Positions 35,931 to 44,812 of a stretch of 60,843 nt of DNA are shown here, one piece after another. Origin of the DNA: Pseudomonas sp. GM49 (GTDB lineage Bacteria; Pseudomonadota; Gammaproteobacteria; Pseudomonadales; Pseudomonadaceae); assembly GCF_000282355.1 (NCBI RefSeq), contig NZ_AKJL01000307.1, forward strand, positions 1-60,843. The letters are read 5' to 3'. The translations under genes and the position numbers were made by a program. Below the pieces are notes generated by a model. That model saw nothing but the letters and a program-made list of their open reading frames with translations. It did no database searches and was not told the origin of the DNA. Within the stretch, counting starts at the first letter, position 1. Each line of letters begins with the position of its first letter.

Positions 35931-36138
35931 GAAATGGGTTCCCCCTACTTTTCCCCCCACAAAAACGTCGGCTCTTGATGGGTGTTCCTGGACACTCGTA
36001 GAGCTGAACACCGCTGGAGCTCAAGTAAATACTAGATTCGAAGAATCCAGGGTGAAATTTTGGAGTCTTTCAAGAAGTATGCAAAAGCAGATGGGGTGCT
36101 AGGGGTCGAGTGTTCGAATCACTCCGTCCCGACCATAT
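35893..36138. repeat. Right copy of 245-bp att-like repeat (integrase start + tRNA-Pro 3' end)
   Basis: It carries the same integrase start, leader and tRNA-Pro-like end as 2617-2861. The tRNA part is 36091-36135: loop ATGGGGT, stem GCTAG, T arm GAGTG-TTCGAAT-CACTC, acceptor CGTCCCG and ACCA. The 5' stem partner CTAGC is missing, so the tRNA is not functional and the homology starts at the anticodon loop, a common integrase crossover point. Confidence 0.8.
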
Positions 36139-36151
36139 TTTTCAATGACTT

Positions 36152-36180
36152 AGGCCAATGTTCACAGCATTGGCCTTTTT
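36152..36180. terminator. Terminator behind the tRNA-like end
   Basis: AGGCCAATG and CATTGGCCT pair around TTCACAG, followed by a T-run. It lies 17 bp after the CCA. Confidence 0.8.
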
Positions 36181-36214
36181 CATGTGCGTGACTTTTGCGT
36201 GACCTCTCGATTTA

Positions 36215-36900
36215 TCACGCCTGCTTCCTCTTCAAGATTGTTAGGACCGGTCCACGCGAATCGGTTGCTGATACCATGTTCGCAGCTTCAATCAGATGCC
36301 CAAGCTCAGCGCCCGAGTAGTGACTGGTGATGCTGCCGTTCTTGTGGCCGAGCAGCGCTTTCCGATCTTCCTCTGTCACACCTGCCACTTCTTCGCCGCC
36401 CCGATCCGTGCCTTCTTCCAGGCTGAGTCATTCATGCGGCGAACCGTCGTTTCATTCCCCTCGCCATCTGGCTTGCCAAACGGGAACACGTAGAGCGGAT
36501 GCTTGCCGCGCTGCTTCTCGATCACTGACTTGGCAACGTCATTCATCACGACCAGACGCTCGTCTCGGTTCTTCACCCCAGACCGGGCACTTCTTCCCCC
36601 GAATCCAGCCGGGATCAGGAACACATTCGTCCCCAATTCCGGTACCGCAATCTCCCAATTCCACTGAAGCTTGCAAACTTCCTGCTCCCGGCACCCCGTG
36701 TTGACCTTGAACATGGTCATGGTCTGAAGGTGCGCCGCAAGCTCCGCGAACAGGATCGACTGCTCTTCCCACGAAAACGGGTAGGGTTTCGGCTGCTCGT
36801 TTTCTCGTCCAGTAGAGAGATCATCGGTACAACGTCGAGCAATGGCCGGCGTTCCTCGTCACGCCACTTGCGTGCACACAGGTTCAAAACCCTGATCACC
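36215..36900 (-). pseudogene. Tyrosine recombinase (phage integrase) pseudogene
   Basis: Pieces of one integrase are readable on the minus strand in at least two frames: ALNLCARKWRDEERRP-like entry near 36890, a C-terminal domain part with NTGCREQEVCKLQW and GKHPLYVFPFG, and finally VTEEDRKALLGHKNGSITSHYSG with the His and Tyr of the active site. A frameshift lies near 36720. A deletion near 36377 removes the HxxR box. It cannot be active. It belongs to a second, different recombinase family member next to the att-like repeat. Confidence 0.75.
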
Positions 36901-37132
36901 CGCTGCAGTGCAATGGTCTAAGCGACCGGCGCCCGAGGATTAGGTGCAGGCAGACATTGCTTGCTTTTTGGAGGCCAATTGCTGCGGGCGCCGCCAGATT
37001 TTTCCCTGTGGCGCTGGGTCCATTTATGAGGTCAGGGGCTTTAGCTCCGCCTGCTTCCAACACACTATACTTACTGCAATACCCTTAATCCCTAACCGCC
37101 CTCAGGGATTATCCTTTCAAAGGAGCATGATC

Positions 37133-37438
37133 GTGAAACAGCTCCTGGCCTTAGTCCTCGCGACCTCCATCAGCCTGCCTCTGATGGCTGCTGAGACCGC
37201 CCCTGCAGCCAGCGCTGCAGTGCCCAGCGCTACCTCAAGCCTGACGCTGTCGACTCCACTCGTCGGTGGCGTAACGGTTGGCACTGGCCTGGCAATTAGC
37301 GCCGGTGTTATCGCTGCTGGTGTCGCCATCTCCAGCGGCGGCGGTAGTGGTGGCAACGACGCCACCCCGGGCGCCGGCGGCACTTCAGGTACCAGCGGAA
37401 CTACTGGCACGACCGGCACCACCGGCACCACCCGGTAA
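37133..37438 (+). CDS. Small secreted Gly/Ser/Thr-rich protein
   Basis: A 101-residue protein with signal peptide (MKQLLALVLATSISLPLMA, cleavage near MAAETA), an Ala/Ser-rich middle with one hydrophobic stretch (GGVTVGTGLAISAGVIAAGVAIS), and a tail of Gly, then Thr-Gly-Thr repeats. Composition resembles the YjbE type of exopolysaccharide-linked small proteins, but this is only a resemblance. GTG at 37133 is preferred because AAAGGAG is too close to the ATG at 37127. Confidence 0.65.
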   Translation: MKQLLALVLATSISLPLMAAETAPAASAAVPSATSSLTLSTPLVGGVTVGTGLAISAGVIAAGVAISSGGGSGGNDATPGAGGTSGTSGTTGTTGTTGTTR

Positions 37439-37591
37439 CAGCCCCCTTGTTGATGTCGCAGGGCGTTGACTGACTCGGTCAGTTGCAATTGGGAGTTCCA
37501 AAGGTCTGTATCAGTGGCGCGGAGAGCACATCATATGTGGCGAGGGGGATCGTGATCACGGGAAAACTTTGCACTCGCAATTGATGCTGAG

Positions 37592-37876
37592 GTTTTGGCA
37601 GCCGCGCGCGATCAAGGAAAAACTCGCGTTATCGGTGTATCGAATTTCGATAGTGCTCAACTCAACTCAACTCAACTCAACTCAACTCAACTCAAGCAGG
37701 CGCAGGCGGTGAAAGAGATCGTTTCGCTCCAGCCGCGTACTCCGCCTTGTGGTGAAAGGCTGCAATTGACCTGGCTCCACGCAATCACAGCCATTAAAAA
37801 AAACGGCCCTTTGGCACCGATAACATCGTTTCTCGGCGACGCTGCTTTTCAATATATTGGCTGCCAGATCCGGTGA
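37592..37876 (+). pseudogene. Aldo-keto reductase remnant
   Basis: The frame reads VLAAARDQGKTRVIGVSNFDSAQL and later QAQAVKEIVSLQP, both signatures of aldo-keto reductases. Between them lie eight CTCAA repeats coding NSTQL repeats. After SLQP the sequence loses resemblance. No N-terminal catalytic part is found upstream in 37439-37591. This is a relic. Confidence 0.6.
37656..37695. repeat. Eight tandem CTCAA pentanucleotides
   Basis: An uninterrupted 40-bp run of CTCAA. Five-base units shift frame with copy-number change, the pattern of slipped-strand expansion. It lies inside the aldo-keto reductase remnant. Confidence 0.95.
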
Positions 37877-37915
37877 GTGACTCAACATTCGCCACCCTCA
37901 GTGCGAGTAGTCTTT

Positions 37916-39193
37916 ATGAATAAAAAACCAGGCAACGCAGGGTTTGTTAATGGGGGTGCGGGTACCCGTGCAGTGTGGGGTGGGGAGCAAGTCAGGCATC
38001 CCTACAACGCCACTCAAACCCCCATCGTAGTCAGTGCTGCATATGGTTACGACGACATTGACGTCTGGTACGACGTAGCGTTGGGCAAGGCGCCCGGCTT
38101 TATTTACAGCCGCATGAGCAACCCGACAGTCGAGACCCTTGAGGCAAAGATTCGCGAGTTGGAGCTGGCCGAATCTGCCGTGGCTTTCAGCAGCGGGATG
38201 GCGGCGATCAGCAGTGTGCTTTACACCTTCCTGGCCCATGGCGATCGGGTGGTGTCGACCAAGGACAGCTATGGCGGCACCAACAAGATTTTCGAAGAGT
38301 TCCTGCCGCGCACCGGTGTGAACGTGACGTTGTGCGAGACGTTCGATCACGAAGAAATCGAACGTGAAATCGCCAAGGGTTGCCAATTGGTGTATCTGGA
38401 AACGCCGACTAACCCGACGCTGAAAATACTCGATATCGAGCGTCTGGTGGCTGCGGCCAAGCGCGTCGGTGCCATTGTGGTGGCGGATAACACCTTCGCC
38501 ACGCCGTTGAATCAGAACCCCTTGGCGCTTGGTGTGGACGTGGTCGTTCACAGTGCGACCAAGTTTCTCAGCGGCCACGGCGACGTGCTTGGCGGCCTGG
38601 TTTGCGGTAGCGAATCGCTGATGGCCAAGGTGCGTCATTACCGGGAAATCAACGGTGCGGCGCTCGACCCGTTCTCCGCCTACATGATCATTCGCGGCAT
38701 GAAAACCCTGGTGCTGCGCATGCGTCAGCAGCAACGCAGCGCCCGTGCACTGGCAGAGTACCTCTGCGTCGAACCGTTGGTGGAGTCGGTCAATTATCCG
38801 GGTTTGCCCGGCCATCCGAATCATGCGGTGGCGTGCGCGCAAATGTCCGGCTTCGGTGCAATCGTCAGTTTTGTCGTGGTGGGTGGTATGGACACGGTCA
38901 AGGTGCTGTTGCCACGACTGCGATTCGCCCACTGCGCGGGCAATCTCGGTGCGGTGGAAACCATCTACGGTCCGGCGCGAACCACCAGTCATGTCGAGAA
39001 CACGCTGGAGGAACGACTGGCCCTGGGTATTTCCGAAGGACTGGTGCGGGTCTCTGTCGGCATCGAAGACACCGATGATCTGCTCGACGACCTGAAACAG
39101 GCATTCGCATTTGTCAGGGAGGCGGGCAACGAACTCGCACAAGCAAACACCCTACGTTCAATCAATGAAAATTGCGTCGACATAGCAGGTTGA
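37916..39193 (+). CDS. Cys/Met-metabolism PLP-dependent enzyme (trans-sulfuration family)
   Basis: A 425-residue type I PLP enzyme. The lysine that binds PLP is Lys216 in HSATKFLSGHGD. YSRMSNPTVETLE and AFSSGMAAISS are typical of cystathionine gamma-synthase, methionine gamma-lyase and O-acylhomoserine sulfhydrylase. Which reaction is performed cannot be told from the motifs. The genes around it handle homoserine and threonine, so a homoserine-derived substrate is likely. Start ATG at 37916 has no strong ribosome site. Confidence 0.8.
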   Translation: MNKKPGNAGFVNGGAGTRAVWGGEQVRHPYNATQTPIVVSAAYGYDDIDVWYDVALGKAPGFIYSRMSNPTVETLEAKIRELELAESAVAFSSGMAAISSVLYTFLAHGDRVVSTKDSYGGTNKIFEEFLPRTGVNVTLCETFDHEEIEREIAKGCQLVYLETPTNPTLKILDIERLVAAAKRVGAIVVADNTFATPLNQNPLALGVDVVVHSATKFLSGHGDVLGGLVCGSESLMAKVRHYREINGAALDPFSAYMIIRGMKTLVLRMRQQQRSARALAEYLCVEPLVESVNYPGLPGHPNHAVACAQMSGFGAIVSFVVVGGMDTVKVLLPRLRFAHCAGNLGAVETIYGPARTTSHVENTLEERLALGISEGLVRVSVGIEDTDDLLDDLKQAFAFVREAGNELAQANTLRSINENCVDIAG

Positions 39194-39344
39194 AGATTTA
39201 ACGCTAATACCTCGCTACAAGGATGTGAGTGGGGCGTTCATGAAGTGGAATAATAATAAAACTTAGTGGCGATCTGTTTTTACTCTGCCGAGTCAATCAT
39301 TGCAGATGTTAATTCGTGCCCTAATAACTTTCATGAGAACAACC

Positions 39345-40775
39345 ATGTCCATAAAAGAAGAACAACTTAATACACATTCCGGTTTTAAACAGGAAATGCA
39401 GACGCGGCATATTGTGATGTTGGCATTAGGCGGCGTCATTGGTACCGGGCTGTTTCTCACGTCCGGGTATACGGTTAACCAGGCCGGTCCCTTGGGCGCG
39501 GTGATCGCTTACATCATCGGTGCACTCATGGTTTACATGGTGATGATGTGCCTGGGCGAACTGGCGGTGCAGATGCCGGAAACCGGTTCATTCAGTACTT
39601 ACGCCACCCGTTTTCTGGGGCCTGGTACCGGGTATACGGTGGCCTGGCTGTATTGGCTGACCTGGACGGTGGCCATCGGTTCTGAATTCACCGCCGCCGG
39701 TATCTTGATGGTGCGCTGGTTCCCGGATACACCGGTATGGATCTGGAGTGCGCTATTTGCGGGCTTGGTGTTTCTGACCAATGTGATTTCGGTGCGCCTG
39801 TTCGCTGAGACCGAGTTCTGGTTGTCACTGGTTAAAGTGGTGACCGTAATAGTGTTTCTGATGATCGGCGGTGGCGCGATTCTCGGTCTGCTGCACATCG
39901 ATCAGGGCCACAGTATCGGGTTGAGCAACTTCACTCGCGAAGGACTTTTTCCTACCGGAGTCATGCCGATAGCAATGACCTTATTGGCGGTGTCTTTTGC
40001 GTTCTCCGGCACTGAGTTGATCGGTATTGCCGCTGGGGAAACCAAGGATCCGCAACGCAACGTGCCACGTGCCATTCGCACGACGGTGCTGCGCCTGGCG
40101 ATCTTTTTCGTGGGGACCATTTTCGTCCTGGCAACACTATTGCCCCGAGAACAGGCCGGTCTCGTAGAAAGTCCATTCGTCACGGTGTTCACTTACATCG
40201 GGATTCCATATTCGGCAGACATCATGAATTTCGTGATCATCAGTGCCTTGCTGTCGGCCGCCAACTCCGGTTTGTATGCCGCGTCACGGATGCTCTGGAC
40301 GCTGAGTGACCAGGGTCATTTGCCCAAGCGGTTCTCGGCCCTGACGCGCATGGGGACGCCGCTCAACGCCATTATCGTCAGCATGGCGGGTGGGGCTGCC
40401 TCGTTGCTCAGCAGTGTGTTCGCCGCCGACACCATCTATCTGGCGCTGGTGTCGATCTCCGGATTGGCGGTCGTGGTGGTCTGGATGAGCATCGCTGCGA
40501 GCCAGATTGCTTTCCGCCGTCACTATGTGGCCAACGGCGGTGACATCGGTGACTTGAAATTCCGTGTCCGGGGTTATCCATGGGTGCCGTTGGGAGCACT
40601 GGTCTGCTGCAGTCTGGCGTGTGTCGGGATTGCGTTCGATCCGGAGCAGCGTGTGGCGTTGTACTTCGGTTTGCCCTTCATCGCCTGGTGCTACTTCGTG
40701 TATTACATTACCCGCAAAAGCCGCGAGCGACGCTTGTCGGTTGCCCCCTTGGCACAACCGTCCGACGCGTTCTAG
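39345..40775 (+). CDS. Amino acid permease (APC family, LysP/GabP-like)
   Basis: A 476-residue membrane protein with about twelve spans. FKQEMQTRHIVMLALGGVIGTGLFLTSG is the amino acid transporter family start, and GELAVQMPETGSFSTYA the conserved early loop. The setting points to import of homoserine, threonine or a related compound. It lies about 150 bp after the PLP gene and could be co-transcribed. The ATG at 39345 is the best start, since upstream residues do not fit the family. Confidence 0.82.
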   Translation: MSIKEEQLNTHSGFKQEMQTRHIVMLALGGVIGTGLFLTSGYTVNQAGPLGAVIAYIIGALMVYMVMMCLGELAVQMPETGSFSTYATRFLGPGTGYTVAWLYWLTWTVAIGSEFTAAGILMVRWFPDTPVWIWSALFAGLVFLTNVISVRLFAETEFWLSLVKVVTVIVFLMIGGGAILGLLHIDQGHSIGLSNFTREGLFPTGVMPIAMTLLAVSFAFSGTELIGIAAGETKDPQRNVPRAIRTTVLRLAIFFVGTIFVLATLLPREQAGLVESPFVTVFTYIGIPYSADIMNFVIISALLSAANSGLYAASRMLWTLSDQGHLPKRFSALTRMGTPLNAIIVSMAGGAASLLSSVFAADTIYLALVSISGLAVVVVWMSIAASQIAFRRHYVANGGDIGDLKFRVRGYPWVPLGALVCCSLACVGIAFDPEQRVALYFGLPFIAWCYFVYYITRKSRERRLSVAPLAQPSDAF

Positions 40776-40835
40776 TCAGCATCGACGGGATGGGCAAGCG
40801 TGCTCGGTGGAGGGGGCGTCCTAGAGGTTCAAGCC

Positions 40836-41726
40836 ATGAAGCAAAAGACGCTACCCCCATTGAACTGGTTGCGGGCATTCGAGGTGTCTGCCCGCTGTTT
40901 GAACTTCACCCATGCTGCCGAAGAACTGTTTTTGACCCAGGGGGCAGTCAGTCAGCAGATCCGCCAACTGGAAAGCCATCTTGGGGTGGCACTGTTCAAG
41001 CGCTTGCCCCGTGGCTTGGGACTGACCGAGGAAGGCCAGGCGTATCTGCCGGTGGTGCAGGATGCGATCACGCGACTGGCAGTGGGGACCAACGAAATTT
41101 TTGGTCAGCACAAACGTCGACCGATCAAGGTGCGTGGCAGCCTGGCGTTCTTTGTGCATTGGCTGGCGCCCAAGCTGGCGGAGTTTAGCCAGGCGCATCC
41201 CCATGTCGATATCCGCTACATCAGCAATATCTGGGTCAAGGAACTGGACGGTGAGGATGACATGGAGATTCGCTGGGGCCACGGTCAATGGCCCGGCCTG
41301 GTGTCGCAGCGCCTGACCTGGGATACGTTGTTCCCGGTCTGTTCGCCGGACCTGATGGCGAGGTCGCCGCTGACGGTCCCCATGGACGTGTCGCACCATC
41401 CGCTGTTGCATGTTCTGGGTTACGAAGAGGGTTGGGGTTACTGGTTGAACATGGTCGGTGCGGACACCGTCGACTCCTCGACCGGTATGCAGTTCGACAC
41501 ATTGATTTCCACTTTGCGCATGGCCGAGTTAGGTCAGGGGATCGCCCTGGCGCGGTCCTCGATGGTGGAGCAGATGCTTCAGGATGGACGGTTAGTCGAA
41601 CCCTTTACCCAGCGTATCGAAGCCAGCGAGTCTTTTTACCTTGTGCGCGGTTCCGGGGCCGAGCAGCACCCCGACGCGGTGATGTTTTCCACCTGGCTGG
41701 TCGAGCAGGCACATCGTTTCAAATGA
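40836..41726 (+). CDS. LysR-family regulator (GcvA/AmpR-like)
   Basis: A 296-residue protein with LPPLNWLRAFEVSARCLNFTHAAEELFLTQGAVSQQIRQLE at its N-terminus. The start at 40836 follows a GAGG site. It lies between the permease and threonine synthase-like gene on the same strand, unlike the usual divergent arrangement, so it may be read within the operon. Confidence 0.88.
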   Translation: MKQKTLPPLNWLRAFEVSARCLNFTHAAEELFLTQGAVSQQIRQLESHLGVALFKRLPRGLGLTEEGQAYLPVVQDAITRLAVGTNEIFGQHKRRPIKVRGSLAFFVHWLAPKLAEFSQAHPHVDIRYISNIWVKELDGEDDMEIRWGHGQWPGLVSQRLTWDTLFPVCSPDLMARSPLTVPMDVSHHPLLHVLGYEEGWGYWLNMVGADTVDSSTGMQFDTLISTLRMAELGQGIALARSSMVEQMLQDGRLVEPFTQRIEASESFYLVRGSGAEQHPDAVMFSTWLVEQAHRFK

Positions 41727-41742
41727 ATGGCCGGAGCCAACC

Positions 41743-43122
41743 ATGCGTTATGTGAGTACCCGAAATTCGGCCGTGCAGGTCGACTTCGAACAGGTCGTAT
41801 TGTCTGGCATTGCCGAGGACGGTGGGCTGTTCGTACCGCTCGAACTGCCGCTGTTTGAATCGCAGGACATCGCCAACTGGTCGACCTTGCCCTATGACGA
41901 ACTGGCCTACAGGGTAATCAGTCCGTTTGTGGGGGAGGCGATCCCCGAGACAGACCTCAAGCGCATGCTCAAAGAGGCGGGCAGCCAATTCAGGCATCGC
42001 TCCCTGGCACCTTTGCATCAGGTCGATCGTAACGAGTGGGTGCTGGAGTTGTTCCACGGGCCGACTCGCTCCTCGAAGGATTTTGCCGCGCAGTTGCAGG
42101 CGCGACTGGTGCCGTATTTTCTGCGCAAGCGCGGGCGTCGCGGGGTGGTTATCGGTGCCACCAACGGCGATACCGGGCTGGCGGCCATCGAGGCGTTCAA
42201 GCACTGCGAGGACACCCCCGTGGTGGTGTTTTACCCGGAGGCGGGCGTACCCCGGGACCAACTCCAGCATCTGCAAGCAGCAGCGCACCCAGGGGTTCAT
42301 CAGTTCGCGGTCAACGGAAGCTTCGACGAGTGCCAGACCATCGTCACCCGGCTGTTCCGACAATGGCCGTATGCGCAGTACGAGGTGATCGGTTTCAACT
42401 CCAGTAACTGGGTCAGTGTGTTGGCGCAACTGGTGTTTTACTTCCACGCCGTGTTGCAACTGGGAGGCGGCCAGCGACCGATTGGTTTCAGCGTACCGGC
42501 GGCGAGTTTTGCCGAGGTGTATGCAGGCTACATCGCGCAAAAAATGGGTCTGCCAATCACCCAGATGATTGTTGCGACCAACCAGAATGACGCGTTGCAT
42601 CAGTTGTTTCAGAAAAACCACTACAGCAGGTCACGAGCCAACAAGACGCTTTCGCCTGCCATGGACCTGTCGATCTTTTCCAATCTGGAACGGTTCCTTT
42701 GGGAACTCTACGGGCGTGACGACCAGGCGGTGTGTGCCCTGATGGAGGGGTTCGAGTCCAGCGGTGAGATGGTCATCGCCAACGAGTTCTGGTTGCAGGC
42801 GCGGATGATCATCGACTCCTACGCAGTCAGTGATGAGCAGACGCTGACGGAAATCACCTCGTTGTATCACGACACCGGTTACGTCATCGACCCGCATACG
42901 GCCACTGGCGTGCTGGCCGCCAGGTTGTATCGGCGAAGCCTGGTGGCGCCAATGGTGACCCTGGGGGAAATCTCACCGGTCAAGTCGGCGGCACTGCTTG
43001 GCGAGTTGGGCATCAGTGTGGCGGAGCTGCAACCTGAGGTCACGACGCAAGGACAGGCGCAGGTTTACCGGATTCAACCGGACGATCTCGATACCATCCA
43101 TGAGCTGCTCGGAGCGCTGTGA
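41743..43122 (+). CDS. Threonine synthase paralogue with altered PLP-binding loops
   Basis: The 459-residue protein aligns end to end with threonine synthase (MRYVSTRN, ELFHGPT, KDFA). The PLP lysine is kept (Lys112), but neighbouring residues differ: HGPTLAFKDF becomes HGPTRSSKDF, ATSGDTG becomes ATNGDTG (141), and the PTGNFG loop that holds the cofactor phosphate reads PAASFA (252-257). It may act on a related substrate, be a lyase, or have reduced activity. I withhold thrC for this reason. It ends 22 bp before the AsnC gene. Confidence 0.78.
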   Translation: MRYVSTRNSAVQVDFEQVVLSGIAEDGGLFVPLELPLFESQDIANWSTLPYDELAYRVISPFVGEAIPETDLKRMLKEAGSQFRHRSLAPLHQVDRNEWVLELFHGPTRSSKDFAAQLQARLVPYFLRKRGRRGVVIGATNGDTGLAAIEAFKHCEDTPVVVFYPEAGVPRDQLQHLQAAAHPGVHQFAVNGSFDECQTIVTRLFRQWPYAQYEVIGFNSSNWVSVLAQLVFYFHAVLQLGGGQRPIGFSVPAASFAEVYAGYIAQKMGLPITQMIVATNQNDALHQLFQKNHYSRSRANKTLSPAMDLSIFSNLERFLWELYGRDDQAVCALMEGFESSGEMVIANEFWLQARMIIDSYAVSDEQTLTEITSLYHDTGYVIDPHTATGVLAARLYRRSLVAPMVTLGEISPVKSAALLGELGISVAELQPEVTTQGQAQVYRIQPDDLDTIHELLGAL

Positions 43123-43144
43123 AGGCGCGCCAACAGGAGGCCAA

Positions 43145-43582
43145 GTGAAGCGAATTCTGGACCCTCTCGATGAACACATCATCGCGGAACTACAGCTCAA
43201 TGCCAGGGCTGCACACGCCGAACTGGCGGCCAAGGTCAATCTGTCACGCAATGCGGTGCGCCAGCGCATAGAAAGACTTGAGCGCGACGGGGTAATACAG
43301 GGATATACGGTACGCACGGGGGAGGGGCGACAAGCCACGTCGAACATCAATGCGGTGATTTTCGTTTACCGCTACGACCGGATGCGGGGGGCGGAAGTGT
43401 TGCAAGCGCTGCGGGCAATTCCGGAAGTCATCCAGTGCGATGTCATGAGCGGCGAGTTCGACCTGATGCTGCGGGTGGGCGCTGCGAGCCCGCAGCGGGT
43501 GCACAAGGTCTGGACTGAAATTGCCGCGTTGCCCGGGGTGGAAAACACCGTGACCTCCTTCGTGCTGTCGTCTGTCGTATAG
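43145..43582 (+). CDS. Lrp/AsnC-family regulator
   Basis: A 145-residue regulator with N-terminal helix-turn-helix (ILDPLDEHIIAELQLNARAAHAELAAKVNLSRNAVRQRIERLE) and C-terminal amino-acid-sensing domain. GTG start at 43145 follows AGGAGG. A terminator follows directly, closing this unit. It probably responds to an amino acid handled by the neighbouring enzymes. The homoserine dehydrogenase gene begins 176 bp on. Confidence 0.9.
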   Translation: MKRILDPLDEHIIAELQLNARAAHAELAAKVNLSRNAVRQRIERLERDGVIQGYTVRTGEGRQATSNINAVIFVYRYDRMRGAEVLQALRAIPEVIQCDVMSGEFDLMLRVGAASPQRVHKVWTEIAALPGVENTVTSFVLSSVV

Positions 43583-43601
43583 CCCATTTTTCGTACCGCC
43601 A

Positions 43602-43627
43602 AAAGCCAACCTGTGTTGGCTTTTTTT
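43602..43627 (+). terminator. Rho-independent terminator after the AsnC gene
   Basis: AAAGCCAAC and GTTGGCTTT pair around CTGT with a following T-run. Confidence 0.88.
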
Positions 43628-43649
43628 ATGTCTGAAGCAATGTCATGAC

Positions 43650-43668
43650 TGTGGTCAAAACGCCCACA
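43650..43668. promoter_or_regulatory. Candidate operator upstream of homoserine dehydrogenase
   Basis: TGTGG and CCACA are inverted repeats separated by nine mostly A/C bases, about 90 bp upstream of the gene. An Lrp/AsnC or LysR site is possible. Confidence 0.35.
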
Positions 43669-43758
43669 AAATAGAGCAAATTGGCCTATGTCACTGCCCT
43701 GGACTCAGCCCTAACCTAGTGCCCAACAACCCATCACCCGGATCAAGGGCATAACAAA

Positions 43759-44808
43759 ATGACTGAATACAAATTGGCGCTGGTAGGCTTTGGCGGTGTT
43801 AACCGGGCATTGGCTCAGCTGATTGCCGAACGTAACGAACAGTGGAAAACAGAACTGGGGTTCACCCTGAAAATCGTCGGCGTGACTGACTTGTTTCTCG
43901 GTTCGGTGATTGGCCGCGAAGGGCTGGACGCCAATGTGCTCGCCCAATTGCCGGCAGTCAAAGGTGCATTGGCGCAACTGTCGGGTGGCGACGTCGCAGC
44001 CCTCAATGAAGCGGTGATCAAGGATTCCGGCGCGGACATTATTGTTGAAGCCACGTTTACCAACCCGGTGGACGGTGAACCGGCGACTTCGTTCTGCCGT
44101 TGGGCGCTTGAGGGCGGCCAGCATGTCGTCACCACCAACAAGGGCCCCATCGCCTTGCACGGCGCCGAGCTCAAAGCACTGGCTCGACGCAAGCATGTCG
44201 CCTTTGAATATGAAGGTTCGGTCATGAGCGGCACGCCGGTGATTCGCCTGGCCAGGCAGGCGCTGGCCGGCAGTTCCATTGTCGGTTTTGAAGGAATTCT
44301 CAACGGCACGTCCAACTTCGTGCTGACCAGCATGGAAGGCGGCCTGGGGTTTGCCGAGGCCGTCAGCAAGGCTCAGGAGCTGGGTTACGCCGAAGCTGAC
44401 CCGACGGCAGATGTCGAGGGTCATGACGTACGCCTCAAGGTGGTGATCCTGGCGAATGAACTGCTGGACGCGAAGCTGAAGGTCAGCGACGTCACGTGCA
44501 TCGGCATTTCGTCCCTCAGTCTTGGCGACATCGAAAAAGCCCGGCAGGACGGCGCCCGCTGGAAGCTGATCGGGTCGGCGATGCGCCATGCCGACGGCTC
44601 GATCAGTGCCAGCGTCGAACCGCGGCTGTTGAACAACGACCATCCGCTGGCCAGTGTTGGCGGCGCGACCAATGCGGTGTCGTTTACCTCGCAACTGCTC
44701 GGTGCGGTAACAGTTTCGGGGCCGGGAGCAGGGCGCACGGAAACAGCGTTTGCGCTGCTCTCGGACATCATCAGCATCCATCAATCCATTGCACGCAACC
44801 AGGAGTAA
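43759..44808 (+). CDS. Homoserine dehydrogenase
   Basis: A 349-residue enzyme that interconverts aspartate semialdehyde and homoserine. NAD(P) motif GFGGVN is at 10-15, with EGSVMSGTPVI and NGTSNFVLT in the catalytic domain and a late ACT-less C-terminus, ending shortly after VSGPGAGRTETAFALLSD. Lack of the C-terminal ACT domain removes the common feedback site. An aldehyde dehydrogenase gene follows within 5 bp, which fits a catabolic direction from homoserine to aspartate. Core hom is presumably elsewhere. Confidence 0.87.
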   Translation: MTEYKLALVGFGGVNRALAQLIAERNEQWKTELGFTLKIVGVTDLFLGSVIGREGLDANVLAQLPAVKGALAQLSGGDVAALNEAVIKDSGADIIVEATFTNPVDGEPATSFCRWALEGGQHVVTTNKGPIALHGAELKALARRKHVAFEYEGSVMSGTPVIRLARQALAGSSIVGFEGILNGTSNFVLTSMEGGLGFAEAVSKAQELGYAEADPTADVEGHDVRLKVVILANELLDAKLKVSDVTCIGISSLSLGDIEKARQDGARWKLIGSAMRHADGSISASVEPRLLNNDHPLASVGGATNAVSFTSQLLGAVTVSGPGAGRTETAFALLSDIISIHQSIARNQE

Positions 44809-44812
44809 ACCT

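Noticed and set aside
37656..37695. CRISPR-like array
   Set aside because: Units are 5 bp without spacers, so it is a microsatellite.
37898..39142. 414-residue minus-strand frame
   Set aside because: Antisense shadow of the PLP enzyme, which has clear motifs.
41743..43122. Ordinary thrC
   Set aside because: Constant cofactor-loop residues are replaced, so only a paralogue call is safe.
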